Counted from the stretch's first letter, positions 1-7,694 are shown. The stretch is DNA of 41,057 bases from an uncultured Trueperaceae bacterium (GCA_913057685.1 CAJXOA010000019.1:1-41057), one strand, 5' to 3'. Made by a program: numbers and translations. The notes: generated by a model not told the origin, from the sequence alone.

Positions 1-741
1 CCCCCGGCCCACCGCCGCCAACGCCCCGAAGCCGTGCGCCTCGATCCACGCCTCGTCGTACACCGTGACGTCCCACCCGACCTCGCGCCCCATCGCCGCC
101 GCAGCGCGCGCCAGGTCGTCCGGCGTCATCCGGTTGGCGGGCGCGTCGACCAGGTCCCGCGCCCACGCGACCGCGTCGTGCCGCACCGCGGCGCGCCGCA
201 GCGGACCGGTGAGCCGGTCGGCGGCGGCGGGATCGGTCCACCAGTCGACCGCCTCCAGCGCGGCGGGCCGGTCGTCGTCCCGCGCCTCGCTCCAGCTTCG
301 GTGGGCGCCGGACGCCAGCCCGCTCACGAGCGCCGCCGCGACGTCGGGGGCGTCCTCCGCCCCCCCGACCCAGGCGACGCGGCGCGCCCCCAGCGGCGCG
401 AGCGCGCGCCCGAGCTCCGCCCCCGCCCGGCGGGCGGCGTCGAGGTCGCCCCCGGCGGGGCGACCGTGCAGCAGCACGCGCGGGACCGCCACGCGGCCGC
501 GGGTCGGGATCTCGCGCGTCGCGGCGCCGGGCCGCCCCACCCGCCCGAGGGCGAGGTGGGCGGCGAGGTCGCCGTCGAGGGCCGCATCGAGCGCCGCGAG
601 GGCGGGCGGGAGCGGCGCCTCGCCGTCACGGTCGATGGGGACGGTGACGGCGAGGACGTCGGCGTCCGCGTCGCGCGGATCGCCGGTCCGGACCTCGAGG
701 GCGAGCGGGGGGCGGGGGGCGGGAACGTCGGACGGGGTCAT
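1..741 (-). CDS. pepA: Leucyl aminopeptidase, M17 family (N-terminal part, cut by window edge)
   Basis: The frame is open from an ATG at 741 to the window edge, giving 247 residues without a stop. The last third reads ARDLVDAPANRMTPDDLA followed by a stretch ending AHGFGALAAVGRG. This is the hallmark linker and the beginning of the catalytic domain of M17 (PepA-type) aminopeptidases, which are hexameric two-metal exopeptidases releasing N-terminal residues in the cytoplasm. The first ~180 residues are the poorly conserved Macro-like N-terminal domain. The metal-binding residues would lie beyond the window, so catalytic integrity cannot be judged. The start is supported by a GGAGGTG Shine-Dalgarno six bases upstream. 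It is transcribed divergently from the helicase gene at 888. Confidence 0.85.
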   Translation of the reverse strand, partial: MTPSDVPAPRPPLALEVRTGDPRDADADVLAVTVPIDRDGEAPLPPALAALDAALDGDLAAHLALGRVGRPGAATREIPTRGRVAVPRVLLHGRPAGGDLDAARRAGAELGRALAPLGARRVAWVGGAEDAPDVAAALVSGLASGAHRSWSEARDDDRPAALEAVDWWTDPAAADRLTGPLRRAAVRHDAVAWARDLVDAPANRMTPDDLARAAAAMGREVGWDVTVYDEAWIEAHGFGALAAVGRG

Positions 742-753
742 GCGCACCTCCAG

Positions 754-770
754 GGCGACGCGGCGTCGCC
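754..770. other. Perfect 7-bp inverted repeat in the pepA/helicase divergent gap
   Basis: GGCGACG (754-760) and CGTCGCC (764-770) form a perfect stem with a 3-nt loop, just upstream of the pepA Shine-Dalgarno. In the pepA transcript it could be a leader hairpin; as DNA it could be a small operator. No function can be assigned from sequence alone. Confidence 0.35.
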
Positions 771-876
771 GCCCCCATCCTGCCGCACCCGGGCGCCGGA
801 CGGGGCGACCCGGGGTCGCGCCGAGCCGGGCGCGGCCTCCCCCCGGCCGCCCGGCCGGCCCGCGGCCGGCGGTGCG

Positions 877-882
877 TAGCGT
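877..882 (+). promoter_or_regulatory. Leaderless-type -10 box (TAGCGT) for helicase gene
   Basis: TAGCGT ends 5 nt before the GTG start at 888 and there is no Shine-Dalgarno. This matches the TANNNT-N5-7-start pattern repeated across the window and implies transcription starting at or within a base or two of the start codon. No convincing -35 is seen. Confidence 0.6.
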
Positions 883-887
883 GCCGC

Positions 888-2381
888 GTGGCCGCCCCGA
901 CCGACGAGCAACGCCGCGCCGTCGCGCTCGCGGCGTCCGGCCGGGACGGCGCCATCGTCGCGCGGGCGGGCGCCGGCAAGACCTTCACCCTCGAGGCGGC
1001 CGCCCACGCGACCGCCCCCACCCCCGCGACGCTCCTGGCGTTCAACCGCTCGATCGCGCGGGAGGCCCGCGCCCGCGTCCCCCGTCACGTGCACGCGACC
1101 ACCCTCCACGCGCTCGCCTTCCGGGCGGTCGTCGCGGCGGACGCACGCCTCCGCGCGAAGTTCGAGCGGGCGGTCGCCGGCCCCGGGCCCGCGGCGTACG
1201 CGGCGCTGTTCGACCTCGACGCGGGGGCGGCGGGCACCGCCCGGCACGTCGCGCACCTCCGTGCGGTCCTGCGGACGTTCGCCGCCAGCGCCGACCCCAC
1301 CCCGACCGCGCGGCACGTCCCACCGGCGCTCGCGACCCGCCTCGCGCGGGAGCTCGGTCCCGAGCGGGCCGAGGTCCGCACGACCTGGCTCGCGCGGCGT
1401 GCGGCGCGGGCCTGGGACCGAATCCTGGACCCCGAGGATCCCGCCCCCCTCGATCACGACGCCTACCTCAAGGCGTTCGCGCTGCGCGGCGGGCCGGTCC
1501 CGGGCGAGCTGTTGTTGATCGACGAGGCGCAGGACCTCGCGCCGGTCATGGTGGCGCTCCTCGAGGCGCAGTCCGCCGTCCGGCTGTGGGTCGGCGACCC
1601 GGCGCAACGCATCTACGCCTTTCGCGGGGCGATCGACGCGATGGCGGCGAGCGACGCGCCGCAGGTGCACCTCACCCGCTCGTTCCGGTTCGGGCCCGCC
1701 GTCGCGGAGGTCGCCCGCCGCGTCCTCGCGGTCGTCACCGCCGACCCGCGCCTGCACGGCGCGGGCCCCGACGGAGCCGTCCTCGACGCGGACGATCCCG
1801 TCCCGACGGGCGCCCGGACGGTCCTCTGCCGCAGCGGCGCCGGCGTCCTCGCCGCCGCCCTCCGCCACGCCGACGGCGGCGTCCACGTCGTCGGGGGGGT
1901 CGAGGGCGTCGTAGCGGAGCTCCGCGCGGCGCACGCCCTCTGGGCCGCCCGCCACGCCCGTCCCCGCGCCGGGGGCCCGCGCGTCGCGGGCCTGGCGACG
2001 TGGGACGACGTCGTGCGGGCGGGCGAGGACGGCGACGCGGAGCTACGGACGCTGCGCCGGCTGGTCGAGCGCTACGGGACCGACACGCCCGCCGTGGCGC
2101 GCGCCCTCGCGAACGCCCACACCCGCCGGGAGCGCGACGCGGCGACGGTCGTCGCGACGATCCACCGCGCCAAGGGGCGCGAGTGGGACCACGTGGCGTT
2201 GGGCCCCGACCTGCCCCGCGTCGCGACGTCGCGCGCCGCGGTCCGGCGCGCCGCCGACCCCGAGGCGGCGCGCGGCGAAGCGAACCTGGCGTACGTCGCG
2301 GTGACCCGTGCGCGCCGGACGCTGGACGTCCGCGACGCGCGGGAGGAGGTCCGCGCGCTACTCCTCGGGGGCGGGGGGTGA
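888..2381 (+). CDS. Compact UvrD/Rep-like superfamily 1 DNA helicase
   Basis: A 497-residue SF1 helicase starting at GTG, chosen because it follows the TAGCGT box and the next residues lead directly into the Q-motif-like TDEQRRAV. Visible motifs in order: Walker A AGAGKT (about 27-32), Walker B IDEAQD (211-216), motif III GDPAQRIYAFRGA (236-248), motif IV LTRSFR (262-267), motif V TIHRAKGREWD (about 425), and motif VI AYVAVTRARR near the C-terminus. The length is well under the ~650-750 residues of UvrD/PcrA/Rep, so the accessory 1B/2B regions must be small, as in FBH1-like helicases. It probably acts in recombination or repair through ATP-driven ssDNA translocation (inference). Its 3' end overlaps the convergent patatin gene by 24 bp. 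Confidence 0.85.
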   Translation: MAAPTDEQRRAVALAASGRDGAIVARAGAGKTFTLEAAAHATAPTPATLLAFNRSIAREARARVPRHVHATTLHALAFRAVVAADARLRAKFERAVAGPGPAAYAALFDLDAGAAGTARHVAHLRAVLRTFAASADPTPTARHVPPALATRLARELGPERAEVRTTWLARRAARAWDRILDPEDPAPLDHDAYLKAFALRGGPVPGELLLIDEAQDLAPVMVALLEAQSAVRLWVGDPAQRIYAFRGAIDAMAASDAPQVHLTRSFRFGPAVAEVARRVLAVVTADPRLHGAGPDGAVLDADDPVPTGARTVLCRSGAGVLAAALRHADGGVHVVGGVEGVVAELRAAHALWAARHARPRAGGPRVAGLATWDDVVRAGEDGDAELRTLRRLVERYGTDTPAVARALANAHTRRERDAATVVATIHRAKGREWDHVALGPDLPRVATSRAAVRRAADPEAARGEANLAYVAVTRARRTLDVRDAREEVRALLLGGGG

Positions 2382-3197
2382 CGCGCCGTCGCGCAGCGCG
2401 GCGAGCGCCCCACGGCCGGCGTCGTAGCCCGCCGCGAGCGCCTCGTCGATGCGACCGAACTGCTCGACGCCGAACTCCGTGTCGAGCGCCGGGCGGATGA
2501 GGACGTCGGGCGGCGTCATCGTCAACCGCATGCGCGTCACGAGGGCCTGGGGGATGTCGAACGACTTCATGAACAACCCCGTGAGGGCCGCGCGTTGCGG
2601 CTGGACCCACTCGCGCAGCCGCGACCAGGCGCTCTTGTCGCCGTCGAGCGCCAGCGACCGGTCGGGCGGGACGGCGACGTCGACGGCGACCACCGGACGG
2701 CGCGCCAGCGTCCGCCCGACGTCGACGGGGAGGTTGTTCAGCAGCCCGCCGTCGACCAACAGGCGGTCCTCGTGCTCGACGGGCGCGATGAGGCCGGGCA
2801 GCGCACTCGTCGCGCGGAGGGCGGGCACGAGCGGACCGTCCCGCAGGATGACGAGTTCGCCGCGCTGGACGTCGACCGCCGTCAGCGACAGCGGGACGTT
2901 CAGGTCCTCGAAGCGCTCGGGGAGGTAGCGGCGGAGGACGGTGGCGATGCCGTCGCCGCCCACGACGCCGCCGACCTCCCCGAAGGCGAGCAAGTCGGCG
3001 TAGCGGATCTCCCGCGCGACCGCCTCCATGCGGTCGGCGTCCGCCCCCGACGCCAGGAAGGCGCCGACGATGCCGCCCATGGAGCAGGCGGCGATGGCGT
3101 GCACGCGGACGCCGCCCTCCTCCAGCGCGCGGATCACGCCGACGTGCGCGAGGCCGCGTGCACCTCCGCCCCCCAACACCAGCACGATCTCGTCCAT
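2358..3197 (-). CDS. Patatin-like phospholipase family protein
   Basis: A 279-residue protein of the RssA/YlbK-type patatin family (serine acyl hydrolases with a Ser-Asp dyad). It opens with the glycine-rich oxyanion-hole loop GGGGARG (9-15). The nucleophile elbow reads A-C-S-M-G with Ser39, so the usual first glycine of GxSxG is alanine. The catalytic Asp is in LLVDGG (Asp149). There is no signal peptide, so it is likely cytoplasmic or peripheral on the inner membrane. The ATG at 3197 follows a TAGCGT box by 5 nt and has no Shine-Dalgarno. The substrate is unknown; lipid acyl hydrolysis is a family-level inference. The 3' end overlaps the helicase 3' end. Confidence 0.9.
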   Translation of the reverse strand: MDEIVLVLGGGGARGLAHVGVIRALEEGGVRVHAIAACSMGGIVGAFLASGADADRMEAVAREIRYADLLAFGEVGGVVGGDGIATVLRRYLPERFEDLNVPLSLTAVDVQRGELVILRDGPLVPALRATSALPGLIAPVEHEDRLLVDGGLLNNLPVDVGRTLARRPVVAVDVAVPPDRSLALDGDKSAWSRLREWVQPQRAALTGLFMKSFDIPQALVTRMRLTMTPPDVLIRPALDTEFGVEQFGRIDEALAAGYDAGRGALAALRDGASPPAPEE

Positions 3198-3202
3198 GCC
3201 GC

Positions 3203-3208
3203 ACGCTA
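3203..3208 (-). promoter_or_regulatory. Leaderless-type -10 box (TAGCGT) for patatin gene
   Basis: On the minus strand TAGCGT is followed by five bases (GCGGC) and then the ATG at 3197. No ribosome binding site is present, consistent with a leaderless transcript. Confidence 0.6.
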
Positions 3209-3257
3209 CCGCCCCACCCCCCGCCGCGCGAGGACGAACGTCGCGGCCGGGGGGTGA

Positions 3258-3296
3258 GGCGGAGGGGTAGGGCGGAGGGGTAGGGCAAAGGCGTGA
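3258..3296. repeat. 13-bp tandem repeat, about 2-3 copies
   Basis: GGCGGAGGGGTAG occurs twice in exact tandem (3258-3270 and 3271-3283) and is followed by a diverged third unit (GGCAAAGGCGTGA). It lies in the gap between the patatin promoter and the ssb stop. No function is evident. Confidence 0.7.
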
Positions 3297-3300
3297 GGTG

Positions 3301-3324
3301 GGGCCGGGGGCGGAGCGCCGGCCC
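3301..3324 (-). terminator. Hairpin downstream of ssb
   Basis: GGGCCGG (3301-3307) pairs with CCGGCCC (3318-3324) directly after the ssb stop codon at 3328. There is no clean T tract, as is common for terminators in very GC-rich genomes, so termination is only likely. Confidence 0.4.
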
Positions 3325-3327
3325 GCC

Positions 3328-4104
3328 TCAGGCGGAAGCGGGCGCCTCCCCCGCCGACCGGTCGGGGGGCACGGCGACGCCCGGTGCGGCGCTGCGCGGG
3401 AGGCGCTGCACGGTCTCGATGCGGACCGCTTCGACCCGCGTCGCGTAGCGCTTCTCGCCGTCCGCGTCGGTCCACGCGTCGTTCACGAGGCGCCCCTCGA
3501 CGAAGGCGGCGTCGCCCTTGCCGAGGTCGTCGGCGGCGAGGGCGACGTCGCGCCAGGCGCGGACGTCGACGTAGTGCACCGGCGCCTCCCCACCCCGCGG
3601 CGCGCGGTCTTGGACCGCGACGACGAGCGCCGCGCGGTCGGGCCCCTCGGCCGGACGGACGACCTCGACGTCGCGAGCGAGGTTGCCGAGGATCCGCACG
3701 TGGTTCACCGCGTCGCGCAAGCGCGGTTGGTCGCGCGCGTCGAACGCGACGGGGTCCTCCGGGTCGCGCCCGCCGACGTCGAGGCGCTCCAGGCGGGTCC
3801 CGACGACGTCCAGTCGGCTGCGGGTCCGCCCGTCGTCGTCCTGCCAGCGGGCCTGCTCGAGGTGTCCCTCGAGCCAGACCGGCGTCCCGACGCGCAGGTG
3901 GTCGGCGATGCGTTCGGCCTGCCCGCCGAACACCGTCGCGCGTTGGTACCAGGGCCGCGTGCGGGGGGCGCCGTCCTCGTCGCGGGCGTGCTCGTCACCC
4001 CCGAGATCGAGGCGCAACACCGCCTCGCCCTTGGGCGTGTAGCGCAGGTCGGGCTCGCGGACGAGCGTGCCGATGAGGAGCAGCGAGTTGAGGCCGAGGG
4101 CCAT
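3328..4104 (-). CDS. ssb: Single-stranded DNA-binding protein with two OB folds (Deinococcus-Thermus type)
   Basis: A 258-residue SSB. The first OB fold (about residues 1-107) begins MALGLNSLLLIGTLVREPDL and contains WYQRATVFGGQAERI and GTPVWLEGHLEQARW. The second (about 125-225) begins AVNHVRILGNLARDVEVV and contains VDVRAWRDVA and GDAAFVEGRLVNDAW. Two OB domains in one chain, acting as a homodimer, are the Deinococcus-Thermus arrangement; most bacterial SSBs have one. The C-terminus (APASA) lacks the acidic DDDIPF-like tip that usually recruits partner proteins. I start it at the ATG at 4104, which has a GGAGGTG Shine-Dalgarno six bases upstream, and not at an in-frame start 12 codons earlier. 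Confidence 0.9.
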   Translation of the reverse strand: MALGLNSLLLIGTLVREPDLRYTPKGEAVLRLDLGGDEHARDEDGAPRTRPWYQRATVFGGQAERIADHLRVGTPVWLEGHLEQARWQDDDGRTRSRLDVVGTRLERLDVGGRDPEDPVAFDARDQPRLRDAVNHVRILGNLARDVEVVRPAEGPDRAALVVAVQDRAPRGGEAPVHYVDVRAWRDVALAADDLGKGDAAFVEGRLVNDAWTDADGEKRYATRVEAVRIETVQRLPRSAAPGVAVPPDRSAGEAPASA

Positions 4105-4205
4105 GCGGGTCACCTCCGGGGTCCACGTCCGGCCCCGCACCGTCGCCGCGCCCGTGGGCGACGCGGTCCCGGTCCGGCCGAACGCCGGCCGCGGGCGGGA
4201 CGTCG

Positions 4206-4211
4206 AGGGTA
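4206..4211 (-). promoter_or_regulatory. Candidate -10 box (TACCCT) for ssb
   Basis: TACCCT on the minus strand lies about 95 nt upstream of the ssb start, giving a conventional leader with Shine-Dalgarno. It matches the TANNNT consensus of the window but has no clear -35. Confidence 0.35.
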
Positions 4212-4285
4212 GGCGGCGCCCGACCGCCCCGTAGCGCGCGGCGGGACCCCCGCCGACGGCGTGCGCGACCGCGGTGGAGGGCTGC

Positions 4286-4291
4286 TAGGCT
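4286..4291 (+). promoter_or_regulatory. Leaderless-type -10 box (TAGGCT) for MFS gene
   Basis: TAGGCT is followed by exactly 7 nt (CTCCGCC) and then the ATG at 4299, without a Shine-Dalgarno. This is one of the cleanest examples of the pattern. Confidence 0.65.
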
Positions 4292-4298
4292 CTCCGCC

Positions 4299-5468
4299 AT
4301 GCTCACGCTGCGGATCTTCGTCGTGTTCGCCGCCGCGCACGTCGTGTCGAACTTCGTCCGGCAGGCGAACGCGGTGATCGCCGGCGACCTCCGCCGCGAC
4401 CTCGGGATGGACGCCTCCGACCTCGGCTGGATGACGAGCCTGTTCCTGCTCGCGTTCGCCGCCGCGCAGATCCCGTTGGGCGTCGCCCTCGACCGCTACG
4501 GCGCCCGCCGCGTCGTCCCCAGCCTGATGGCGGTCGCCGTCGTCGGCGCGGTGCTGTTCGCCGTCGGCGAGAGCGTCGCGACGTTGACCGCGGCGCGGGC
4601 CCTGATGGGCCTCGGGACCGCCGGCATCCTCATGGGCGGCCTGAAGGCGTTGTCGGGCGGCCTCTCACCCCGCCGCTTCGCGTCGGTCTCCGGTGCGCTC
4701 GTCGCGGTCGGGTCGTCCGGCGGCCTGCTCGCCGCCACGCCGCTGGCGTTGGCGGCGGCGTCGTTCGGGTGGCGCGCGACGTTCCTCGGGGCCGCCGTCG
4801 CGCTGGCGGTCGCCGCCCTCCTGGTCGCGGTCGGCGGCCGCGCCGCGCCGGTGCCCGGCCCCGCGCACGCCGACGGGCCCGACGGCGGCTTCCGCACCCT
4901 GTTCACGTCCCCGACGTTCCTGCGCGCGTCGTTCCTGGGGCTGGCGACGACCGGCGTCGCGTTCGCCTACCAGGGCCTGTGGGCGGGGCCCTACCTGACC
5001 GACGCCGTCGGCCTGGCGCAGGTCCCGACCGGCAACGTCCTGCTGGCGTTCGCCGTCGGCGCGTCGCTGGGCTACCTGGTGCTCGGCGCGGCGGCGGAGC
5101 GGATCGGGGTGGGGCGCGTCGCGGGGATCGCCGGGGCGGTGTTCACCGGCACCCAGTTGATGCTGGCGTTCGCCCCGACGGCCGGCAGCGGCCGGCTCGC
5201 CGCGGCGTTCGTGCTGTTGGGCGTCGCGGGCGCGGCGTCGGGCCTGCTGTACGCCCTCGCGCGCAGCCACTTCCCGCCCTCCCTGACGGGCCGCGCCGTC
5301 ACCGGCGTCAACCTGTTCGTGTTCGCCGGTGGGTTCGCGGTGCAGGGCTTGCTCGGCGTGTGGCTCGACGCCGGCCTGGGCGGGCACGCTTCGCTGTTCG
5401 CCCTCACCGCCGCCCTGAGCGCCGTCGCGACCGTCGTCTTCCTCCCCGAAGCGCGGGCGTCCGCCTGA
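4299..5468 (+). CDS. Major facilitator superfamily transporter
   Basis: A 389-residue hydrophobic protein of normal MFS length with about 12 predicted membrane helices. The N-terminal half has the signature loop after TM2 as ALDRYGARR (about 64-72) and the TM4-5 signature ARALMGLGTAGILMG. The second half repeats the fold after a cytoplasmic loop near residues 185-205 (VPGPAHADGPDGGF). Such proteins are proton-coupled transporters or facilitators in the inner membrane. The substrate cannot be deduced, and no neighbouring pathway gene suggests one. It stands alone behind a leaderless-type promoter and converges on the mscS gene. Confidence 0.85.
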   Translation: MLTLRIFVVFAAAHVVSNFVRQANAVIAGDLRRDLGMDASDLGWMTSLFLLAFAAAQIPLGVALDRYGARRVVPSLMAVAVVGAVLFAVGESVATLTAARALMGLGTAGILMGGLKALSGGLSPRRFASVSGALVAVGSSGGLLAATPLALAAASFGWRATFLGAAVALAVAALLVAVGGRAAPVPGPAHADGPDGGFRTLFTSPTFLRASFLGLATTGVAFAYQGLWAGPYLTDAVGLAQVPTGNVLLAFAVGASLGYLVLGAAAERIGVGRVAGIAGAVFTGTQLMLAFAPTAGSGRLAAAFVLLGVAGAASGLLYALARSHFPPSLTGRAVTGVNLFVFAGGFAVQGLLGVWLDAGLGGHASLFALTAALSAVATVVFLPEARASA

Positions 5469-5484
5469 GGCGCCGGACGGCGCC
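5469..5484. terminator. Short hairpin between MFS and mscS genes
   Basis: GGCGCC-GGAC-GGCGCC begins immediately after the MFS stop codon and is followed by a C-rich run ending CTT. A 6-bp GC stem between two convergent genes suggests a small terminator, usable in the plus direction. Confidence 0.4.
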
Positions 5485-5518
5485 CCCCTTCCCACGTCCC
5501 CCACGTCCCCCTGCGACG

Positions 5519-6319
5519 TCACCCCCCGAGCTCGTTCATGCGCACGACCCGCACCTCGCGTTGCGGGTAGGGGATCGCGACGTCGGCGGCGTCGAAGGCG
5601 ATCTTCACCGCGCGCGGGAGGCGCGTCGAGACCGCGTAGAGGTCGCTCGGGTCGGTCCAGGCACGCAGGCGGACGGTGACCGAGCTGGCGGCGAGCTCGG
5701 TGACGTGCACCTCCGGCGCCGGTTCGCTGCGCACGCCCTCGTCGCGCTCGAGGACCTCGCGCGCGACGCGCAGCGCCTCGTCGACGTCCCCCTCGTACGC
5801 CACGCCCACCTCCAGGTCGACGCGGCGCTCGGTCGCGCGGGAGAGGTTGCGGATCGCGCCGCTCCACACCGCGTCGTTCGGCGGGTAGGCCACCACCCCG
5901 TCCCACGTCCGCAGGCGGGTCTTGAAGGCGCCGACCTCCTCGACGACCCCGCCGATCCCGGCGATCTCGACGGCGTCCCCGACCTCGAACGGGCGGAGCA
6001 CGAGCAGCATCGTGCCCGCCGCGACGTTGGAGAGGGTGCTCTGCAGCGCCAGGCCGACGGTGAGGCCGGCGGCACCGAGCAGCGCGACGAGGCTGGCGGT
6101 CTGCACCCCGAGGCGCCCGAGGACGAGCACGAGGACGACGGCGAGGATCGCCCAGCGGACGGCGCGGGCGGCGAGGTCGGCGACGGAGGCGTGCGCCGTG
6201 CGGCGCACGGCGCCGGCGATCACGCCGGCGGCGAACCATCCGGCGACGGCGATCAGGGCGGCGACGACGACCGCGCCGACCCCCGCGGCCCACGAGGTCG
6301 TGACGGCGGCTTCGGTCAT
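5519..6319 (-). CDS. mscS: Small-conductance mechanosensitive channel, MscS family
   Basis: A 266-residue MscS homologue, about the E. coli MscS length (286). Three membrane segments (about 11-34, 52-68, 73-105) end in the pore-lining TM3 with LLGAAGLTVGLALQSTLSN. The beta domain starts at RPFEVGDAVEIAG, contains GVVEEVGAFKTRLRTWDG, and leads to the alpha-beta vestibule up to the C-terminus. The channel opens under membrane tension during hypo-osmotic shock to release solutes, which complements the two osmoprotectant importers in this window. The start at 6319 has an AAGGAGC Shine-Dalgarno. A TACCCT box lies about 42 nt upstream. Confidence 0.93.
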   Translation of the reverse strand: MTEAAVTTSWAAGVGAVVVAALIAVAGWFAAGVIAGAVRRTAHASVADLAARAVRWAILAVVLVLVLGRLGVQTASLVALLGAAGLTVGLALQSTLSNVAAGTMLLVLRPFEVGDAVEIAGIGGVVEEVGAFKTRLRTWDGVVAYPPNDAVWSGAIRNLSRATERRVDLEVGVAYEGDVDEALRVAREVLERDEGVRSEPAPEVHVTELAASSVTVRLRAWTDPSDLYAVSTRLPRAVKIAFDAADVAIPYPQREVRVVRMNELGG

Positions 6320-6360
6320 GGGGGCTCCTTACCGGGGCGCGGTGGCGCGCCCCTGCGCCG

Positions 6361-6366
6361 AGGGTA
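6361..6366 (-). promoter_or_regulatory. Candidate -10 box (TACCCT) for mscS
   Basis: TACCCT on the minus strand would place the transcript start about 35 nt before the mscS ATG, leaving room for its Shine-Dalgarno. The -35 region is not recognisable. Confidence 0.4.
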
Positions 6367-6405
6367 CGCCCGCGACCCCGGACGGGAGGGCGGGCACGTA
6401 CCCGC

Positions 6406-6789
6406 TCAGGGGTCGGGGGACGCCGGCGCGGCGTCGCTCGGCGTGACGGGCGGCGGCCGGCGGGGCGGGACGGGCTCGGCGATCACGACGCGTTCCTCGT
6501 CGGGATGCATGAACCCCTGACGTCGCGCCAACCACTCGCGGAACCCCTCGTCGTCGGCGCGCTCCGCGATGGCGCGGAGCGCCTCGACCTCGGCGCGGGC
6601 GGCGGCGAGGTCCGCTTCGAGGGCGGCGATCGCCCGCCGGTGGCGGACCGACCGGTCGAGCTCGACGATGCCGAGGAAGGCGGCCTGCACGAGGCCGACG
6701 ACGGCGAACGCCGCCAACCAGCGGAAGCCCCGGCGCGTCGCGGCGTCGTGGGCGTCCGCCGGCGGCGGGGCGTCGGGTTCGTCGGCCAT
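6406..6789 (-). CDS. FtsB/DivIC-like septum formation initiator family protein
   Basis: A 127-residue single-pass protein. It has a short acidic cytoplasmic N-terminus (1-20), one membrane helix (about 22-43, FRWLAAFAVVGLVQAAFLGI), then a heptad-rich coiled coil (about 45-88). A short C-terminal segment reads WLARRQGFMHPDEERVVI, resembling the end of FtsB/DivIC (an aromatic or Arg pair, then GM-x-x-P-x-E). The tail is proline-rich. FtsB/DivIC proteins join FtsL and FtsQ/DivIB in the divisome. The family call rests on architecture and this short motif, so another small coiled-coil membrane protein is possible. The ATG follows a TAGACT box by 6 nt with no Shine-Dalgarno. Confidence 0.65.
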   Translation of the reverse strand: MADEPDAPPPADAHDAATRRGFRWLAAFAVVGLVQAAFLGIVELDRSVRHRRAIAALEADLAAARAEVEALRAIAERADDEGFREWLARRQGFMHPDEERVVIAEPVPPRRPPPVTPSDAAPASPDP

Positions 6790-6795
6790 GGGGGA

Positions 6796-6801
6796 AGTCT
6801 A
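6796..6801 (-). promoter_or_regulatory. Leaderless-type -10 box (TAGACT) whose TAG is the nucS stop codon
   Basis: TAGACT on the minus strand precedes the ftsB-like ATG (6789) by 6 nt. Its first three bases (6801-6799) are the nucS stop codon, so the promoter is built into the end of the upstream gene. Confidence 0.6.
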
Positions 6802-7581
6802 CCGGGCGGGGTTCCGCGCTTCGTCGTCGAACAACGCCCCCTGCCGCGGGCCGTCGTCCGCGGCGTCCGGGAGGGCGGTCACCGCGCGGTACTCGAGGCC
6901 GAGCTCCTCGAGGCGGGTGCGGGCGGGCGCCGTCACCTCCGGCGCGGCGAGGATGCCGCGGATCTCGCGAGCGAGGGTCTCGCGCAAGCGCGCGACGTAA
7001 CGCTGGAGCTGCTGGACCGCCTCGTGCGTGGCGCGCCCCCGCTTGAGTTCGACGACGACGAGGCGCCCCTGCGCGTCGCGGGCGTACAGGTCGATGCCGC
7101 CGACGTCGGTCGGGAGCTCCATCTCGACGAGTTCGAGGCCCTCCTCGATCACGTGCGGGTTCGCGGCGAGCGCGCGCTGCATCTGCGCTTCGCTGCCCTG
7201 CAGCACCAGGCCGCCCTCGTCGCGCGGGACGGTGGCGACGGCGTACGCGACGTCCAGGAAGGCGACGCGGACGAGTTCGTGGGGGGTCGTGCGTTCGGCG
7301 ACGAGCACCGCGCGCCCGTCGTCCTCGAACACCTCGAGGCCGTCGACGACCGGCTGCCAGTTGAGCGGCTTGATGCCGCGCGCGGCGTGGATCTGGAGGC
7401 TGCGGTCGGGCTTGAGCAGCATCAGGTAGTCGCCGGCGTCGGCGCTGCTGGCGGCGCGACCGTGGTAGACGACCTCCATCTCCCCCGCCACCTGCAGCCA
7501 ACGGCCGCCCTCGGCGGTCTCCCGCCGGAAGAAGCCGAGGAGGGTCTCGGCGTCGGGATCGAACAGCGTCGCGGCGATCAC
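6799..7581 (-). CDS. nucS: Mismatch-specific endonuclease NucS/EndoMS
   Basis: A 260-residue NucS. The N-terminal DNA-binding/dimerisation half (about 1-115) includes SLQIHAARGIKPLNWQP (61-77). The C-terminal RecB-like PD-(D/E)XK nuclease half has NPHVIEEGL (141-149), then the catalytic residues Asp164 in GGIDLYA and Glu178-x-Lys180 in VVVELKRGRA, then QQLQRY (190-195). The tail RQGALFDDE (246-254) resembles a sliding-clamp binding peptide. The known family role is making double-strand cuts at mismatches as a MutSL-independent repair route in archaea, Actinobacteria and Deinococcus. I start it at the GTG at 7581, which has GGAGG five bases upstream; longer in-frame starts add unconserved sequence. 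It is divergent from nfo. Confidence 0.92.
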   Translation of the reverse strand: MIAATLFDPDAETLLGFFRRETAEGGRWLQVAGEMEVVYHGRAASSADAGDYLMLLKPDRSLQIHAARGIKPLNWQPVVDGLEVFEDDGRAVLVAERTTPHELVRVAFLDVAYAVATVPRDEGGLVLQGSEAQMQRALAANPHVIEEGLELVEMELPTDVGGIDLYARDAQGRLVVVELKRGRATHEAVQQLQRYVARLRETLAREIRGILAAPEVTAPARTRLEELGLEYRAVTALPDAADDGPRQGALFDDEARNPAR

Positions 7582-7694
7582 GGGGGCCTCCGGCGGGAGG
7601 GTACCACCCGCCCCCTCGCCGCCCGCCGCCGCGCCGCGGCGGTGACGCCGGCCCACCGGGCGGCCGCCCGGGCGGGGGCGGCCGGAGGCCGCGG

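Noticed and set aside
738-1955. Minus-strand open frame across the helicase gene.
   Set aside because: It is in a shadow frame of the helicase and the product has no recognisable domain; the helicase motifs lie on the plus strand.
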